DNA from: Candidatus Woesearchaeota archaeon
Lineage (GTDB): Archaea > Nanobdellota > Nanobdellia > Woesearchaeales > GW2011-AR15
Direction of reading: 5' to 3'
DNA: 54,384 nucleotides
Assembly (NCBI GenBank): GCA_016935095.1
Contig: JAFGRO010000035.1
Span: 1-54,384 of the forward strand
Made by a program: the position numbers and the translations under genes. Position 1 is the stretch's first letter. Each line of letters opens with the position of its first letter. Shown piece by piece: positions 1 through 9,002 of the stretch. A model generated the notes under the pieces. That model was not told the origin of the DNA, did no database searches, and saw only the letters and a list, made by a program, of their open reading frames with translations.

Positions 1-73
1 ACTACAAAAAGTGGAAGTTTTCTTAAGAATCATTGCTTTCAATATTGATCGAATGATTAGAATCAAATTCAAT

Positions 74-99
74 GTTATTCTGATATTTATCAGAATAAC
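74..99. repeat. perfect 12-bp inverted repeat
   Basis: The arms GTTATTCTGATA and TATCAGAATAAC are exact reverse complements separated by two bases. They lie about 55 bases beyond the 3' end of the leftward TrmB-type gene. The repeat could be a transcript-end hairpin or an operator for an unseen gene to the left. A two-base spacer suits a DNA-binding palindrome better than an RNA hairpin loop. Confidence 0.5.
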
Positions 100-153
100 T
101 AGGGTTTTATATTAGCCTTGTTTTAAAGAAGATTTAAAAAAAGTTGTTGGTTT

Positions 154-942
154 TTAAGAGAGGTTAAATGCTCTTTTTATTGCTCTTGTAAAATAAGGGG
201 CAGTTACCCAAACACCCACATCATAAGAGGGATGTACAGATTCATCGTCTGTCAACATAAACAATATCTCCTTGTTATCAACAATAAGAAACCTTGCCTG
301 GGTCTCTTTTTGAACTGTAAGATTAGCTATTTCCTGTAGTTTGCTATATGTAATCATGTCCTGTGCTGGAACAGGTGCTGAAACAGTTATTTTTACGCCC
401 CTCTCCTTTGCTTTTTTCAGGCTTCTTAAAAGGTTCTTTGTTTTTCTTTTCAGTCCTGCTGCAGAAGTCATGAGATGTACTTGTTTTTCTGCTCTTTTAA
501 TCATTGACTCCATATGATTATACAGATTCTCTCTTCCTCTCACGCTTCCTGCCAGATCTGTGGGTTCAATCAAATCAATTCCCTGATTATAGAGCAGTGA
601 AAGTTCTTCCAAAATATTGCTTGCATTTAGTTCTTCTAATTGTTTTTCCCTTTGTTCCGCTTCGTTTTTAACTCTCTTTTTAACCCTCTCAACAACTTCT
701 CCGGGGGGCACTGCAATGTATTTTATGGGTTTGCCGAGCTTCATTACAACAAAGCCCTTTTTTTCCAGTGATTCAAGAACATCATAACTTCTGCTTCTCG
801 GAACATTGGCTATATCTGATAATTCCCCTGCTGTTGATACGCCCCTTGAAAGAAGTGCTGTCCACAATTTGCTCTCATAGGTATTTAAACCAAAATCTTT
901 TAGTTTTGACAAAAAATTTTTTTGTACGATCACATTATACAC
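154..942 (-). CDS. TrmB-family transcriptional regulator
   Basis: A 262-residue protein. Residues about 12-85 form the winged-helix DNA-binding domain of the TrmB/sugar-sensing regulators (LKDFGLNTYESKLWTALLSR, then a recognition helix around NVPRSRSYDVLESLEKKGF). A charged coiled-coil linker follows at about 85-115. The C-terminal effector domain, from about 130, resembles the PLD-like fold of the family (SVRGRENLYNHMESMI, then FLIVDNKEILFMLTDD). The ligand cannot be told; known relatives sense sugars. It is transcribed divergently from orc1 across the candidate origin, and a TATA-like element lies 28-36 bases upstream of the chosen ATG. Confidence 0.85.
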   Translation of the reverse strand: MYNVIVQKNFLSKLKDFGLNTYESKLWTALLSRGVSTAGELSDIANVPRSRSYDVLESLEKKGFVVMKLGKPIKYIAVPPGEVVERVKKRVKNEAEQREKQLEELNASNILEELSLLYNQGIDLIEPTDLAGSVRGRENLYNHMESMIKRAEKQVHLMTSAAGLKRKTKNLLRSLKKAKERGVKITVSAPVPAQDMITYSKLQEIANLTVQKETQARFLIVDNKEILFMLTDDESVHPSYDVGVWVTAPYFTRAIKRAFNLS

Positions 943-969
943 CCTGTGTTTGAGTTTAATTTACTCTTT

Positions 970-978
970 TTTATATAT
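970..978 (-). promoter_or_regulatory. TATA-like box of the TrmB-type gene
   Basis: Read on the minus strand this is ATATATAAA, centred about 32 bases before the ATG at 942. A short or absent 5' leader is expected. Confidence 0.45.
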
Positions 979-1129
979 CTGCTCTTTTTTGTAACTACTA
1001 AGGAAAAGTAACTTATATATAAATATTTTCATTGAATTAAACTAAACTATCCAACTGTTGGTAAAATCCTCCCTATTATTTGTATCTTTGGAGTTTAATG
1101 AACTGTTGCAAGAACCCGTAGATTGTCTG

Positions 1130-1150
1130 CCTCCTTTGTTTCCATCGGAA
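1130..1150 (-). promoter_or_regulatory. ORB-like origin recognition box (inverted copy)
   Basis: On the minus strand it reads TTCCGATGGAAAC followed by AAAGGAGG: a TTCC/GGAA dyad and a G-rich string. This is the architecture of archaeal origin recognition boxes bound by Orc1/Cdc6. It lies about 180 bases upstream of orc1 and faces opposite to the copy at 1245. Confidence 0.6.
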
Positions 1151-1244
1151 GTTATTTGTTTAACAAAATTTTGCTTTTTTTGTTTATTTATTATTTAATA
1201 TTTTCTATATTGAAAAAAATTAAATGAATTATTATAATAGGGGG

Positions 1245-1266
1245 TTTCCAAAGGAAAAAGGGGGGG
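1245..1266 (+). promoter_or_regulatory. ORB-like origin recognition box (direct copy)
   Basis: A perfect TTTCC-AAA-GGAAA dyad is followed by AA and a run of seven G residues, the dyad-plus-G-string layout of archaeal ORB elements. It sits about 60 bases before the orc1 start and just upstream of its TATA region, so Orc1 binding here could also autoregulate the gene. Confidence 0.65.
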
Positions 1267-1293
1267 CAGGTACTATTTATAAATAATATAAAT

Positions 1294-1303
1294 CTTTATA
1301 AAC
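1294..1303 (+). promoter_or_regulatory. TATA box of orc1/cdc6
   Basis: CTTTATAAAC is centred 27 bases before the ATG at 1326, which places transcription initiation at or next to the start codon. A probable leaderless mRNA. A second TATA-like string (TATTTATAAATAATATAAAT) begins about 20 bases upstream. Confidence 0.55.
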
Positions 1304-1325
1304 CTATATTTCTTTTGGAAATAGG

Positions 1326-2537
1326 ATGAACCAAAAAGGACTTACAAGCTTTTTTGAAGAATATTTAAGCGAAAAATCATTATTTATCAATAAAAAAGCA
1401 CTGCAATCTTCTTTTACACCCGAACAAGTCCTGCACAGACAAAAGCAGATCGAACAGATAGCGGAAATACTTGCGCCTCTTTTAAAAAAAGAAAGACCCT
1501 CTAATTTATTTTTATATGGTAAGACTGGAACAGGAAAGACTCTGACCATAAAGCACATAACCGCCCAGATGATAAACGTAGCAAAAGAGAAACAGATTCC
1601 TATTAAATTAATCTACTTAAACTGTAAATTAAAAAGGGTTGCAGATACAGAATACAGACTAATAGCTCAAATAATAAGGCTGTTTGGGAGAGATGTCCCG
1701 GTAACCGGGCTACCCACAGACGAAGTGTATAATCTGTTTTTTAATATACTTGAAAATGCAGAAATCTCTCTTTTATTGATTTTAGATGAAATTGACCAGC
1801 TCATAAAAAAAACAGGGGACGAAATCATATATAATCTGACCAGAATTAACAGCGAACTAAAAAAAGCCCAGATTTCGCTGGTCGGTATAAGCAACAGTTT
1901 AATTTTTACACAAAATCTTGACCCAAGAGTAAAATCTTCATTAAGTGAAGAGGAAGTTATTTTTTCACCGTATAATGCATTACAGATACAAGATATCTTA
2001 AAAAAACGAGTAGATCTTGCTTTTAAGTCCAATACATTACAGCAGGGAGTTATTGAGAAATGTGCAGCATACGCAGCCCGCGAGCACGGCGATGCAAGAA
2101 GAGCAATTGAACTTTTGAGGGTTGCAGGAGAACTGGCAGAGAGGAAAAAAAAGAAACTGGTTGATATAACAGACCTGGATGAAGCTCAGGAAAAGATCGA
2201 AAAAGACAGGATACTGGATATTATTAAATCACAACCCAAGCAATCACAATCCGCGCTTTTTTGTATTGTTAATTTATTTGATAAAAACAAACAAAAAATT
2301 TATACCGGCGAAATATATGAGCTCTATAAGAAACTTTGCATAAATCTGAATTTAAGACCGCTGACTCAGAGAAGAATCACAGACATCATAGCAGAGCTGG
2401 ATATGCTGGGAGTAATAAATGCAAACGTAGTTTCAAAAGGAAGATATGGAAGAACAAAAGAAATTTCAATTGCTTTTCCTATTTCTATGGTAAATAAGAT
2501 ACAGAAAATTCTTCAGACCGAGCTTGGTCTTGATTAA
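1326..2537 (+). CDS. cdc6: Orc1/Cdc6 origin-binding initiator ATPase
   Basis: A 403-residue AAA+ initiator. Walker A is GKTGTGKT at 65-72, Walker B is LILDEID around D154, sensor 1 is GISNS, and sensor 2 lies in GDARRAIELLRVAGELAE. The C-terminal ~120 residues form the winged-helix domain that reads origin DNA (LRPLTQRRITDIIAELDMLG). Length is usual for the family. It should bind the ORB-like boxes just upstream and load MCM, whose gene lies at 9.6-11.6 kb. It is the first gene of a probable operon with the two DNA polymerase D subunits (9-base gap to DP1). Confidence 0.96.
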   Translation: MNQKGLTSFFEEYLSEKSLFINKKALQSSFTPEQVLHRQKQIEQIAEILAPLLKKERPSNLFLYGKTGTGKTLTIKHITAQMINVAKEKQIPIKLIYLNCKLKRVADTEYRLIAQIIRLFGRDVPVTGLPTDEVYNLFFNILENAEISLLLILDEIDQLIKKTGDEIIYNLTRINSELKKAQISLVGISNSLIFTQNLDPRVKSSLSEEEVIFSPYNALQIQDILKKRVDLAFKSNTLQQGVIEKCAAYAAREHGDARRAIELLRVAGELAERKKKKLVDITDLDEAQEKIEKDRILDIIKSQPKQSQSALFCIVNLFDKNKQKIYTGEIYELYKKLCINLNLRPLTQRRITDIIAELDMLGVINANVVSKGRYGRTKEISIAFPISMVNKIQKILQTELGLD

Positions 2538-2546
2538 ATTAGTAAA

Positions 2547-4073
2547 ATGCAACCCTCAGCACATTATAAAAAAATAGTTAATCTTTTATTGAAACAGGAT
2601 TATTTAGTGAACCCCGCAGCAACAGCACCCGATAAAGAACACAAACTGGGCTCTTTTTTGCAGGTTCTGTTAAAAAACCCAACAAAAGCCAGCAATGACG
2701 TGTTTCTCATAACAGACGAGTTTATGAATTCTTTGCCTATTTCAGAATTAGAAAAAGAGGAAAAAACAAGCGTTTCAGCCCCTCTTTCCGAAGAAATAAA
2801 CACCCCGCCCCCTAATTTTAAAGTCTTAATTAATTATAAAGAAAGGGCAAGCAAACAGTCAGTAGACGAATTTGTTAGATACTATAGGAGAAGATATAAT
2901 TCTTTGCTCCAATTATTAAAGACACATAACAACCTTAATGATATTATATCTATTTCCAGAATTAAAAATATGGATAATAAAGAAAAAGTTAGTTTTGTTG
3001 GTTTGGTTACAAGTAAAACCCTTACGAGAAATAATAACTTTAGTCTAACCGTAGAAGATCTTTCATCTTCAATCAAAATTATAATTAATAAAAATAACAA
3101 TGATATATACAATTTAGCAAAAGAAATCTGTTTAGATGAGGTCTTGGGGTTTGGGGGCGTTGCCGGGAACAATGTTGTTTTTGTTAATGAATTGGTTTGG
3201 CCCGAAGTTCCCCTGACAAGGGAACTTAAAAAAACAGAAGAGGAAGAATATGCCCTTTTTATCGGAGATTTACATATTGGTTCAAAAGCATTTCTAAAAC
3301 AAGAATTTGAAAATTTTATTAAATGGTTAAATGGTGAAGGGGAAAACAATGAGCAGAGAGAGATTGCCAGAAAGGTTAAATATGTGTTTATTGTTGGGGA
3401 TTTGGTGGATGGCGTGGGGATTTATCCGGGCCAAGAGGAAGATCTGGAAATAAAAGATTTATATGATCAATACGATAGGCTTTCTGAATATTTAAATCAA
3501 ATCCCCCAAAACATAAATATATTTCTCTGCCCGGGAAACCACGATGCTGTTAGACTATATGAGCCACAGCCCCTGTTAGATGAAAACTTTGCAAAATCCG
3601 TTTATGCTTTGCCCAATGTTAATGTTGTTTCAAATCCCTCTTTGATAAATATAGGGGTAACCAGAGAAAACCCCGGAATTAATATCTTTCTATATCACGG
3701 CTTTTCCTTCCCTTTTTATGCAGACACAGTAGAACCAATAAGAAAGGAGGGGGGTCTTAGAAGAACAGACCTGATTATGAAATTTCTTTTAAAAAAAAGA
3801 CATCTTGCGCCTACCCACGGGTCAACATTATATATTCCAAATTATGAAATTGACCCCTTATTCATTAATACAATACCAGACATATTTGTTACAGGCCACG
3901 TACATACAACACATGTTGAAAAATATAGATCTATTAATTTACTTAATTGTTCTTGCTGGATTTCTCAAACAAAATATCAGGAAAAAGTAGGTTTAAAACC
4001 AGAACCCGGAAGAATAATTCTTGTTAATTTAAAGACAAGAGCATCAAAAATAATTAAATTCATAAAAGATTAA
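2547..4073 (+). CDS. polB: DNA polymerase D small subunit DP1 (3'-5' exonuclease)
   Basis: A 508-residue proofreading and structural subunit of the archaeal replicative polymerase PolD. After a divergent N-terminal region and an OB-fold (about 140-225), a calcineurin-like phosphoesterase domain shows all metal-binding motifs: GDLH at 240-243, GDLVDG around 290, GNHD at 330-333, YHGFSF, and GHVH at 450-453. The nuclease should therefore be active, unlike the dead eukaryotic B-subunits related to it. The gene lies between orc1 and DP2 and its stop codon is one base before the DP2 ATG, implying co-expression of the two subunits. Confidence 0.96.
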   Translation: MQPSAHYKKIVNLLLKQDYLVNPAATAPDKEHKLGSFLQVLLKNPTKASNDVFLITDEFMNSLPISELEKEEKTSVSAPLSEEINTPPPNFKVLINYKERASKQSVDEFVRYYRRRYNSLLQLLKTHNNLNDIISISRIKNMDNKEKVSFVGLVTSKTLTRNNNFSLTVEDLSSSIKIIINKNNNDIYNLAKEICLDEVLGFGGVAGNNVVFVNELVWPEVPLTRELKKTEEEEYALFIGDLHIGSKAFLKQEFENFIKWLNGEGENNEQREIARKVKYVFIVGDLVDGVGIYPGQEEDLEIKDLYDQYDRLSEYLNQIPQNINIFLCPGNHDAVRLYEPQPLLDENFAKSVYALPNVNVVSNPSLINIGVTRENPGINIFLYHGFSFPFYADTVEPIRKEGGLRRTDLIMKFLLKKRHLAPTHGSTLYIPNYEIDPLFINTIPDIFVTGHVHTTHVEKYRSINLLNCSCWISQTKYQEKVGLKPEPGRIILVNLKTRASKIIKFIKD

Positions 4074-4074
4074 A

Positions 4075-7000
4075 ATGAATGTAAGCCAGGAAATAAAAAA
4101 TTACTTTGAAAAAATCGAGCAAAGATTGAACATTGCCTATGAAATCTGTACTGAAGCAAGACAAAAGGGCTTTGATCCAGAATTAAAAGTAGATATACCT
4201 ATTGCAAAAAGAATTTCTGAACGCGTTGAAGGTTTAATAAGTGCAGTTGCTCCCCAGATATTACATAGCGGCGTTGCAAGAAGAATTGAAAAATTAGAAA
4301 AAGAATATGGCTCATTAGATTGGAGAGTAGCATTAAAAATAGCAGAAGAAGTTGCAAAACAAAAATTCTGTAAATTTAAGACAAAGATTAAAGCAATGGA
4401 AACAGGCATCAGGGTGGGGTTATCTTATATAACCCTTGGCGTTATTTCTGCTCCTTTGGAAGGATTTATAGAACTAAAGATTAAAAAAACAAAAAATAAT
4501 GAAGACTATCTCTCAATTTTATATGCCGGGCCAATAAGGGCCGCAGGAGGAACAGCTGAAGCAGTTTCATTAATAATAACAGACTATATCAGATTAAAGA
4601 TGGGTTATTCCAAGTATGACCCGACAGAAGAAGAAATTAAGAGGACCATTACTGAAATAAGGGATTATCATGAAAGAGTAACTAATTTGCAGTATTTTCC
4701 TTCTGATGAAGAAATAGCTTTTTTAATAAAGAATCTGCCAATTGAAATAAATGGCGATCCGACAGAAGACAGAGAAGTTTCAAACTATAAAGATTTGCCC
4801 CGGGTTGAAACCAACAGAATAAGGGGTGGGCTTTGTCTTGTCTTGGCTGAGGGTCTTGCCCAAAAAGCAAAAAAAACACATAAACAACTGAAAAGATGGG
4901 GGCATAGCTTTGGTCTGGACTGGGACTTTTTAGATGATTTTTTGAAACTGCAGAAACAAATTAAAGCAAAAGCAAAAACAGAAAATATAGAAGAGACTAA
5001 ATTAACCCCCAATTACACTTATATAAAAGATCTTGTTGCTGGCAGACCAATTTTATCACACCCTTTGAAAGTGGGGGGTTTTAGATTAAGATATGGGAGG
5101 ACAAGGTTAACTGGATTAGCAGCAGCAGCAATACATCCTGCCCTTATGATCATTTTGAATAAATATATTGCTACAGGCACACAATTAAAAATTGAAAGAC
5201 CGGGCAAAGCAGCAGCAATAGTTCCCTGTGATTATATAAATGGCCCAACGCTTAAACTTATTTCGGGCGATGTTATTGAAATAAATACAGAGCAAGAGGC
5301 AAAACAACATCTTAACAGCATAGATAAAATACTCTTTTTAGGAGACATCTTAATAAATTATGGAGACTTTTCTGAGAACGGCCACATGCTTGTTCCTTGT
5401 GGTTATTGTCCTGAATGGTGGATTAAAGAGTTTGAAAAAGCAGTAGTATCCTTATTCGGTTCTTTTGATTTAGACAAATTAGAAGAGATATTAAATGTTA
5501 AAAAATCCCATTTAACTATCTTGTTTTCTAAACCAATAGAAACAAAAATCTCTTTTCGCCTGGCCTTAAATATCTCTCATAAATTAAAGATTCCCCTGCA
5601 TCCTGATTTTATATATTATTGGAATGCAATAAAACCCCCCGAATTATTTTACTTAATAAGGTGGCTTAAGACCTCAAATATAAAAAAACAAGAAGATAAA
5701 ATAGAAAAATTAATTCTGAAAACAGATTTGAACGCAAAAAATATATTAGAGCGAATTGGGTTGCCGCACATCTTAGTTAACAAAGAATTTATAGTTATAG
5801 AAAAAACCCATGCTGAAACTTTATTCTATTTTTTTGTTAATAATAAAAACCTTGGAGGAACCATCGACAAACCATTTGCGGCAGAAACCCCTACAGTGGA
5901 TATTTTAAATTCCTTATGTGATGTTTGTATTAAAGATAAGGGGGGCGTTTTTATAGGAGCGAGGATGGGGCGACCAGAAAAAGCAAAGATGAGAAAACTT
6001 ACAGGCAGCCCGCATGTTCTTTTTCCAGTTGGTGAGCAGGGGGGCAGATTGAGATGTATACAATCTGCTTTAGAAAAGGGGAAGATAAAATCGGATTTCC
6101 CTATTTTTTTCTGTAAAAAATGTAATCATGAAACAATTTACTCTGTCTGTGAAGAATGTAATACTAAAACACATAAAAGATATTATTGCAGAACCTGTGG
6201 TATTTTAGATAAACCCTGTGAAAAATATGAAGATACACATGGAGAAAAAAAAAGACATATTTCACACACCTATATGAAAAGGGAGATTAATATTAATTAT
6301 TATTTTAAAAAAAGTCTATTAAAACTAAATACAAAAATATATCCAGATTTAATTAAAGGTGTAAAAGGAACGAGCAACAAAGAACACATTCCGGAACACT
6401 TAATAAAAGGGATTCTTAGATCCAAACACAACATCTATGTAAATAAAGACGGAACTACTAGGTATGATATGATTGAGCTGCCAATAACCCACTTTAAGCC
6501 TTCCGAAATTAATACTTCAATCGAGAAATTACATGAATTAGGATATGATTATGATATGTACGGTAAAGAGTTAACAAGCAAAGAACAAATTATTGAAATT
6601 AGGCCACAGGACCTGATATTGCCTGACTGTACGGAATCTCCGGATGAATTGTGTAGTGATGTATTATTTAAAATAGCAAACTTTATAGATGAACTCTTAG
6701 TAAAACTGTATGGTCTTGATCCTTATTACAATCTTACTTCTAAAAAAGATTTAATAGGCAAATTAGTTGTTGGGCTTGCACCACACACTTCGGCAGGTAC
6801 AGTTGGAAGGGTGATTGGTTTTTCAAAAACACAGGCAATGTTGGCACACCCCCTTTTTCATGCGGCAATGCGCAGGAATTGTGACGGCGACGAAGCCTGT
6901 ATAATTTTATTAATGGATGCATTGCTAAACTTTTCAAGGTCATATCTCCCTGACAAAAGGGGGTCAAGAACAATGGATTCTCCGTTGGTTCTAACATCAA

Positions 7001-7632
7001 TTTTAATTGCAAAAGAAGTGGATGATGAAGTGCACGGGATGGATTTAGTGGATAATTATCCTCTTAACTTTTATGAGGCTGCTGAGCAATTTAAATTTCC
7101 CTGGGAAGTGAAGGTATTGCAAATAGATAATTATTTAGATACTTACAAACAGTACGAGGGAATGAAGTATACCCACAAAACATCTAATTTAAATCAGGGC
7201 GTCCTTTGTTCATCATACAAGCTTTTGCCGAGCATGGAAGAAAAACTAAAGGGCCAGATGGACCTTGCTGAAAAAATATCTGCTGTTAATGAAATTGATG
7301 TGGCAAGACTTGTTATTGAAAAACATTTTTTAAGGGACATACGTGGAAATTTGAGGAAATACTCTACACAACAGTTTAGATGTGTAAAATGCAATACAAA
7401 GTACAGGAGACCCCCTTTAGTGGGTAAATGTACAGAATGTGGCGGCAGAATCATTTTTACTATTTCAAAAGGTTCAATTGTTAAATATGTTGAACCAAGC
7501 CTGAGTCTGGCAAGGAGGTATAATGTGTCCCCATATCTAAGCCAGGTATTGCAATTAACAAAAAATGAGATTGCCTCGGTTTTAGGAAAAGAAAAAGAGA
7601 TTCAGCAGGGTCTTGGCAAATGGTTTGGCTAG
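4075..7632 (+). CDS. polC: DNA polymerase D large subunit DP2 (catalytic)
   Basis: A 1185-residue catalytic subunit of PolD. The double-psi beta-barrel active site signature NCDGDE is at 935-940, with the two Asp residues (937, 939) that hold catalytic magnesium. Zinc-binding knots are visible (CKKCNHETIYSVCEEC, then CRTCG around 700; CVKCN...CTECGG near the C-terminus). The last residues, QQGLGKWF (1177-1184), fit the PCNA-binding PIP box QxxLxxWF. DP2 genes of many archaea carry inteins; none interrupts this one. Its stop interlocks with that of aIF2-beta in a shared CTAG. Confidence 0.97.
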   Translation: MNVSQEIKNYFEKIEQRLNIAYEICTEARQKGFDPELKVDIPIAKRISERVEGLISAVAPQILHSGVARRIEKLEKEYGSLDWRVALKIAEEVAKQKFCKFKTKIKAMETGIRVGLSYITLGVISAPLEGFIELKIKKTKNNEDYLSILYAGPIRAAGGTAEAVSLIITDYIRLKMGYSKYDPTEEEIKRTITEIRDYHERVTNLQYFPSDEEIAFLIKNLPIEINGDPTEDREVSNYKDLPRVETNRIRGGLCLVLAEGLAQKAKKTHKQLKRWGHSFGLDWDFLDDFLKLQKQIKAKAKTENIEETKLTPNYTYIKDLVAGRPILSHPLKVGGFRLRYGRTRLTGLAAAAIHPALMIILNKYIATGTQLKIERPGKAAAIVPCDYINGPTLKLISGDVIEINTEQEAKQHLNSIDKILFLGDILINYGDFSENGHMLVPCGYCPEWWIKEFEKAVVSLFGSFDLDKLEEILNVKKSHLTILFSKPIETKISFRLALNISHKLKIPLHPDFIYYWNAIKPPELFYLIRWLKTSNIKKQEDKIEKLILKTDLNAKNILERIGLPHILVNKEFIVIEKTHAETLFYFFVNNKNLGGTIDKPFAAETPTVDILNSLCDVCIKDKGGVFIGARMGRPEKAKMRKLTGSPHVLFPVGEQGGRLRCIQSALEKGKIKSDFPIFFCKKCNHETIYSVCEECNTKTHKRYYCRTCGILDKPCEKYEDTHGEKKRHISHTYMKREININYYFKKSLLKLNTKIYPDLIKGVKGTSNKEHIPEHLIKGILRSKHNIYVNKDGTTRYDMIELPITHFKPSEINTSIEKLHELGYDYDMYGKELTSKEQIIEIRPQDLILPDCTESPDELCSDVLFKIANFIDELLVKLYGLDPYYNLTSKKDLIGKLVVGLAPHTSAGTVGRVIGFSKTQAMLAHPLFHAAMRRNCDGDEACIILLMDALLNFSRSYLPDKRGSRTMDSPLVLTSILIAKEVDDEVHGMDLVDNYPLNFYEAAEQFKFPWEVKVLQIDNYLDTYKQYEGMKYTHKTSNLNQGVLCSSYKLLPSMEEKLKGQMDLAEKISAVNEIDVARLVIEKHFLRDIRGNLRKYSTQQFRCVKCNTKYRRPPLVGKCTECGGRIIFTISKGSIVKYVEPSLSLARRYNVSPYLSQVLQLTKNEIASVLGKEKEIQQGLGKWFG

Positions 7633-8030
7633 GCATTAATAGGATATCTGGCACCACAGGCAGCACATTTTATTAAATCAATCCTGTTCTTTTTTGAAAT
7701 TTTTGTATCTGGTTTTTTGCATTCTCTGCATAAAACAAATTTATTTGCATATTGCTGGATTTTTTCATTTATTCTGTTTGCTGAGACCTTACTTCCGATT
7801 ATAACCGCCTTCTTTTTAATCTCGCCGGGTGTTGCTAATTCTTTTAATATGTATTTTAAAATATGTTCGGGCTTTCTTCTTAAGCAATCGGAAATTTGGA
7901 AGAAATTTGAAATAACTGTTCTGTTTCCCTGAATGTGTCCTCTTATCTTCGGTATATTAAACCTTTCAGTTTTTTTAACTAATTCGGGAAGTTCTTTTCT
8001 AGCATTTTTCAGTAAAGTCATATAATCCAT
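7629..8030 (-). CDS. eif2b: translation initiation factor aIF2 subunit beta
   Basis: A 133-residue protein of normal family length. The central alpha-beta domain has the conserved RTVISNF and RRKPEHILKYILKELATPG stretches. The C-terminal zinc ribbon has CRECKKPDT and CAACGAR. It belongs to the heterotrimeric aIF2 that brings initiator Met-tRNA to the ribosome. It is convergent with DP2, and the two stop codons share the palindrome CTAG (7629-7632). The start has a TATA-like box about 26 bases upstream. Confidence 0.96.
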   Translation of the reverse strand: MDYMTLLKNARKELPELVKKTERFNIPKIRGHIQGNRTVISNFFQISDCLRRKPEHILKYILKELATPGEIKKKAVIIGSKVSANRINEKIQQYANKFVLCRECKKPDTKISKKNRIDLIKCAACGARYPINA

Positions 8031-8050
8031 ATTTCCTAGGAAAAATATAA

Positions 8051-8060
8051 TATATATAAA
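8051..8060 (-). promoter_or_regulatory. TATA box of the aIF2-beta gene
   Basis: On the minus strand this reads TTTATATATA, about 26 bases before the ATG at 8030. It lies in the 87-base divergent region shared with the SpoIIM-like gene and implies a leaderless transcript. Confidence 0.5.
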
Positions 8061-8086
8061 CTTATAGGAAACAGTACATTAGAAAG

Positions 8087-8096
8087 TTTTAAATAT
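8087..8096 (+). promoter_or_regulatory. TATA box of the SpoIIM-like gene
   Basis: TTTTAAATAT, centred about 26 bases before the ATG at 8118. No Shine-Dalgarno site lies between it and the start. Confidence 0.5.
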
Positions 8097-8117
8097 TTTT
8101 CATTTATTAATCTCTTT

Positions 8118-8984
8118 ATGGTTCTTGAATCGCTATTAAACCCGTTTAGAGCAGAGCAGCACCCAAGAACAGCTTTTTTTCTTGGATTTTTATATTCTTC
8201 AATAGCCCTCTTCTTAAGTTTATGGATTTTTCAGGAACAGGCCTCAATGGTAATGGTTTTTTTGACGACAATAGCTTCAATTCCCCTTATTTATAATACT
8301 ATTAAATATGAAGAAAAAAAAGATGTTTCATCTTTACCAGAAAGAACATTATTAAAAGAGCACGGAAAGGCACTCTCTTTTTTTTTATTTTTATTCATAG
8401 GTATAACCCTGTCCTGTGCTTTTTGGTATGTGGCTCTTCCAACTGAAAATATTAATTATTTATTTAATGTTCAGATGCAGACAATTACCAGTATAAACTC
8501 GAACGTGACGGGTTTTTCTGTCCAGACATTCAATTTATTCACAAAAATTTTATTTAATAATCTAAAAGTATTGATTTTTTGTATATTGTTTTCTTTTTTA
8601 TATGGTGTGGGGGCAATATTTATTTTAACATGGAATGCTTCAGTTATCGGCGCGGCCATTGGAAACACAATAAGAACTGAAATATATTCCTTGAGTTCTT
8701 TTCTGGGAATTACCTCTCTTGCATCTTATTCAAAGGTAATTTCTTTTGGTTTAATGAGATATGTAATTCATGGAATTCCTGAAATATTATCTTATTTTGT
8801 TGCGGGATTGGCAGGAGGCATTATATCTATTGCAGTGATTAAACATGATTTCGGGACGAGAAAATATGAGAAAATATTAATGGATTCATCTATATTGTTG
8901 TTACTTAGCTTTTTCTTGGTAATCTTTGCTGCATTTCTGGAAGTTTTTGTTACACCTTTGTTTATTGGCGCTTTCTTTAATTAA
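8118..8984 (+). CDS. SpoIIM-family integral membrane protein
   Basis: A 288-residue protein with about six hydrophobic segments (near 20-45, 88-110, 150-180, 190-215, 225-250 and 260-285). The C-terminal half carries the SpoIIM/DUF95 signature: an N-x-A-Viga segment (WNASVIGAAIGN) and RYVIHGIPEILSYFVAGLAG, resembling HGxxELxAxxxAGxxG. In sporulating bacteria SpoIIM works in membrane remodelling; the role of the archaeal relatives is unknown. It stands alone between aIF2-beta and the rpa gene and is convergent with the latter. Confidence 0.8.
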   Translation: MVLESLLNPFRAEQHPRTAFFLGFLYSSIALFLSLWIFQEQASMVMVFLTTIASIPLIYNTIKYEEKKDVSSLPERTLLKEHGKALSFFLFLFIGITLSCAFWYVALPTENINYLFNVQMQTITSINSNVTGFSVQTFNLFTKILFNNLKVLIFCILFSFLYGVGAIFILTWNASVIGAAIGNTIRTEIYSLSSFLGITSLASYSKVISFGLMRYVIHGIPEILSYFVAGLAGGIISIAVIKHDFGTRKYEKILMDSSILLLLSFFLVIFAAFLEVFVTPLFIGAFFN

Positions 8985-9002
8985 AAAACACAGAGTTCAA
9001 CA

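Larger units (their letters stand above)
1130..1266. other. candidate chromosomal replication origin (oriC)
   Basis: This is the core of the 383-base gene-free interval between the TrmB-type gene and orc1. Two ORB-like boxes in opposite orientation flank about 90 very AT-rich bases (1155-1240), a plausible duplex-unwinding element. The G-strings point outwards. The position next to orc1/cdc6, DP1 and DP2 matches the known Pyrococcus arrangement. A further short palindrome, CCAACTGTTGG, lies at 1051-1061 but lacks a G-string. Origin function is inferred from layout and has not been shown. Confidence 0.6.

Noticed and set aside
2882-3349. Open frame on the minus strand inside the DP1 gene
   Set aside because: It is antisense to a well-conserved protein, has low-complexity Ser/Leu composition and no recognisable motif; it is a shadow of the real gene.
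4075-7632. Intein in DP2, common in other archaea
   Set aside because: The region around NCDGDE and the rest of the protein is continuous, and the length is that of an intein-free subunit.
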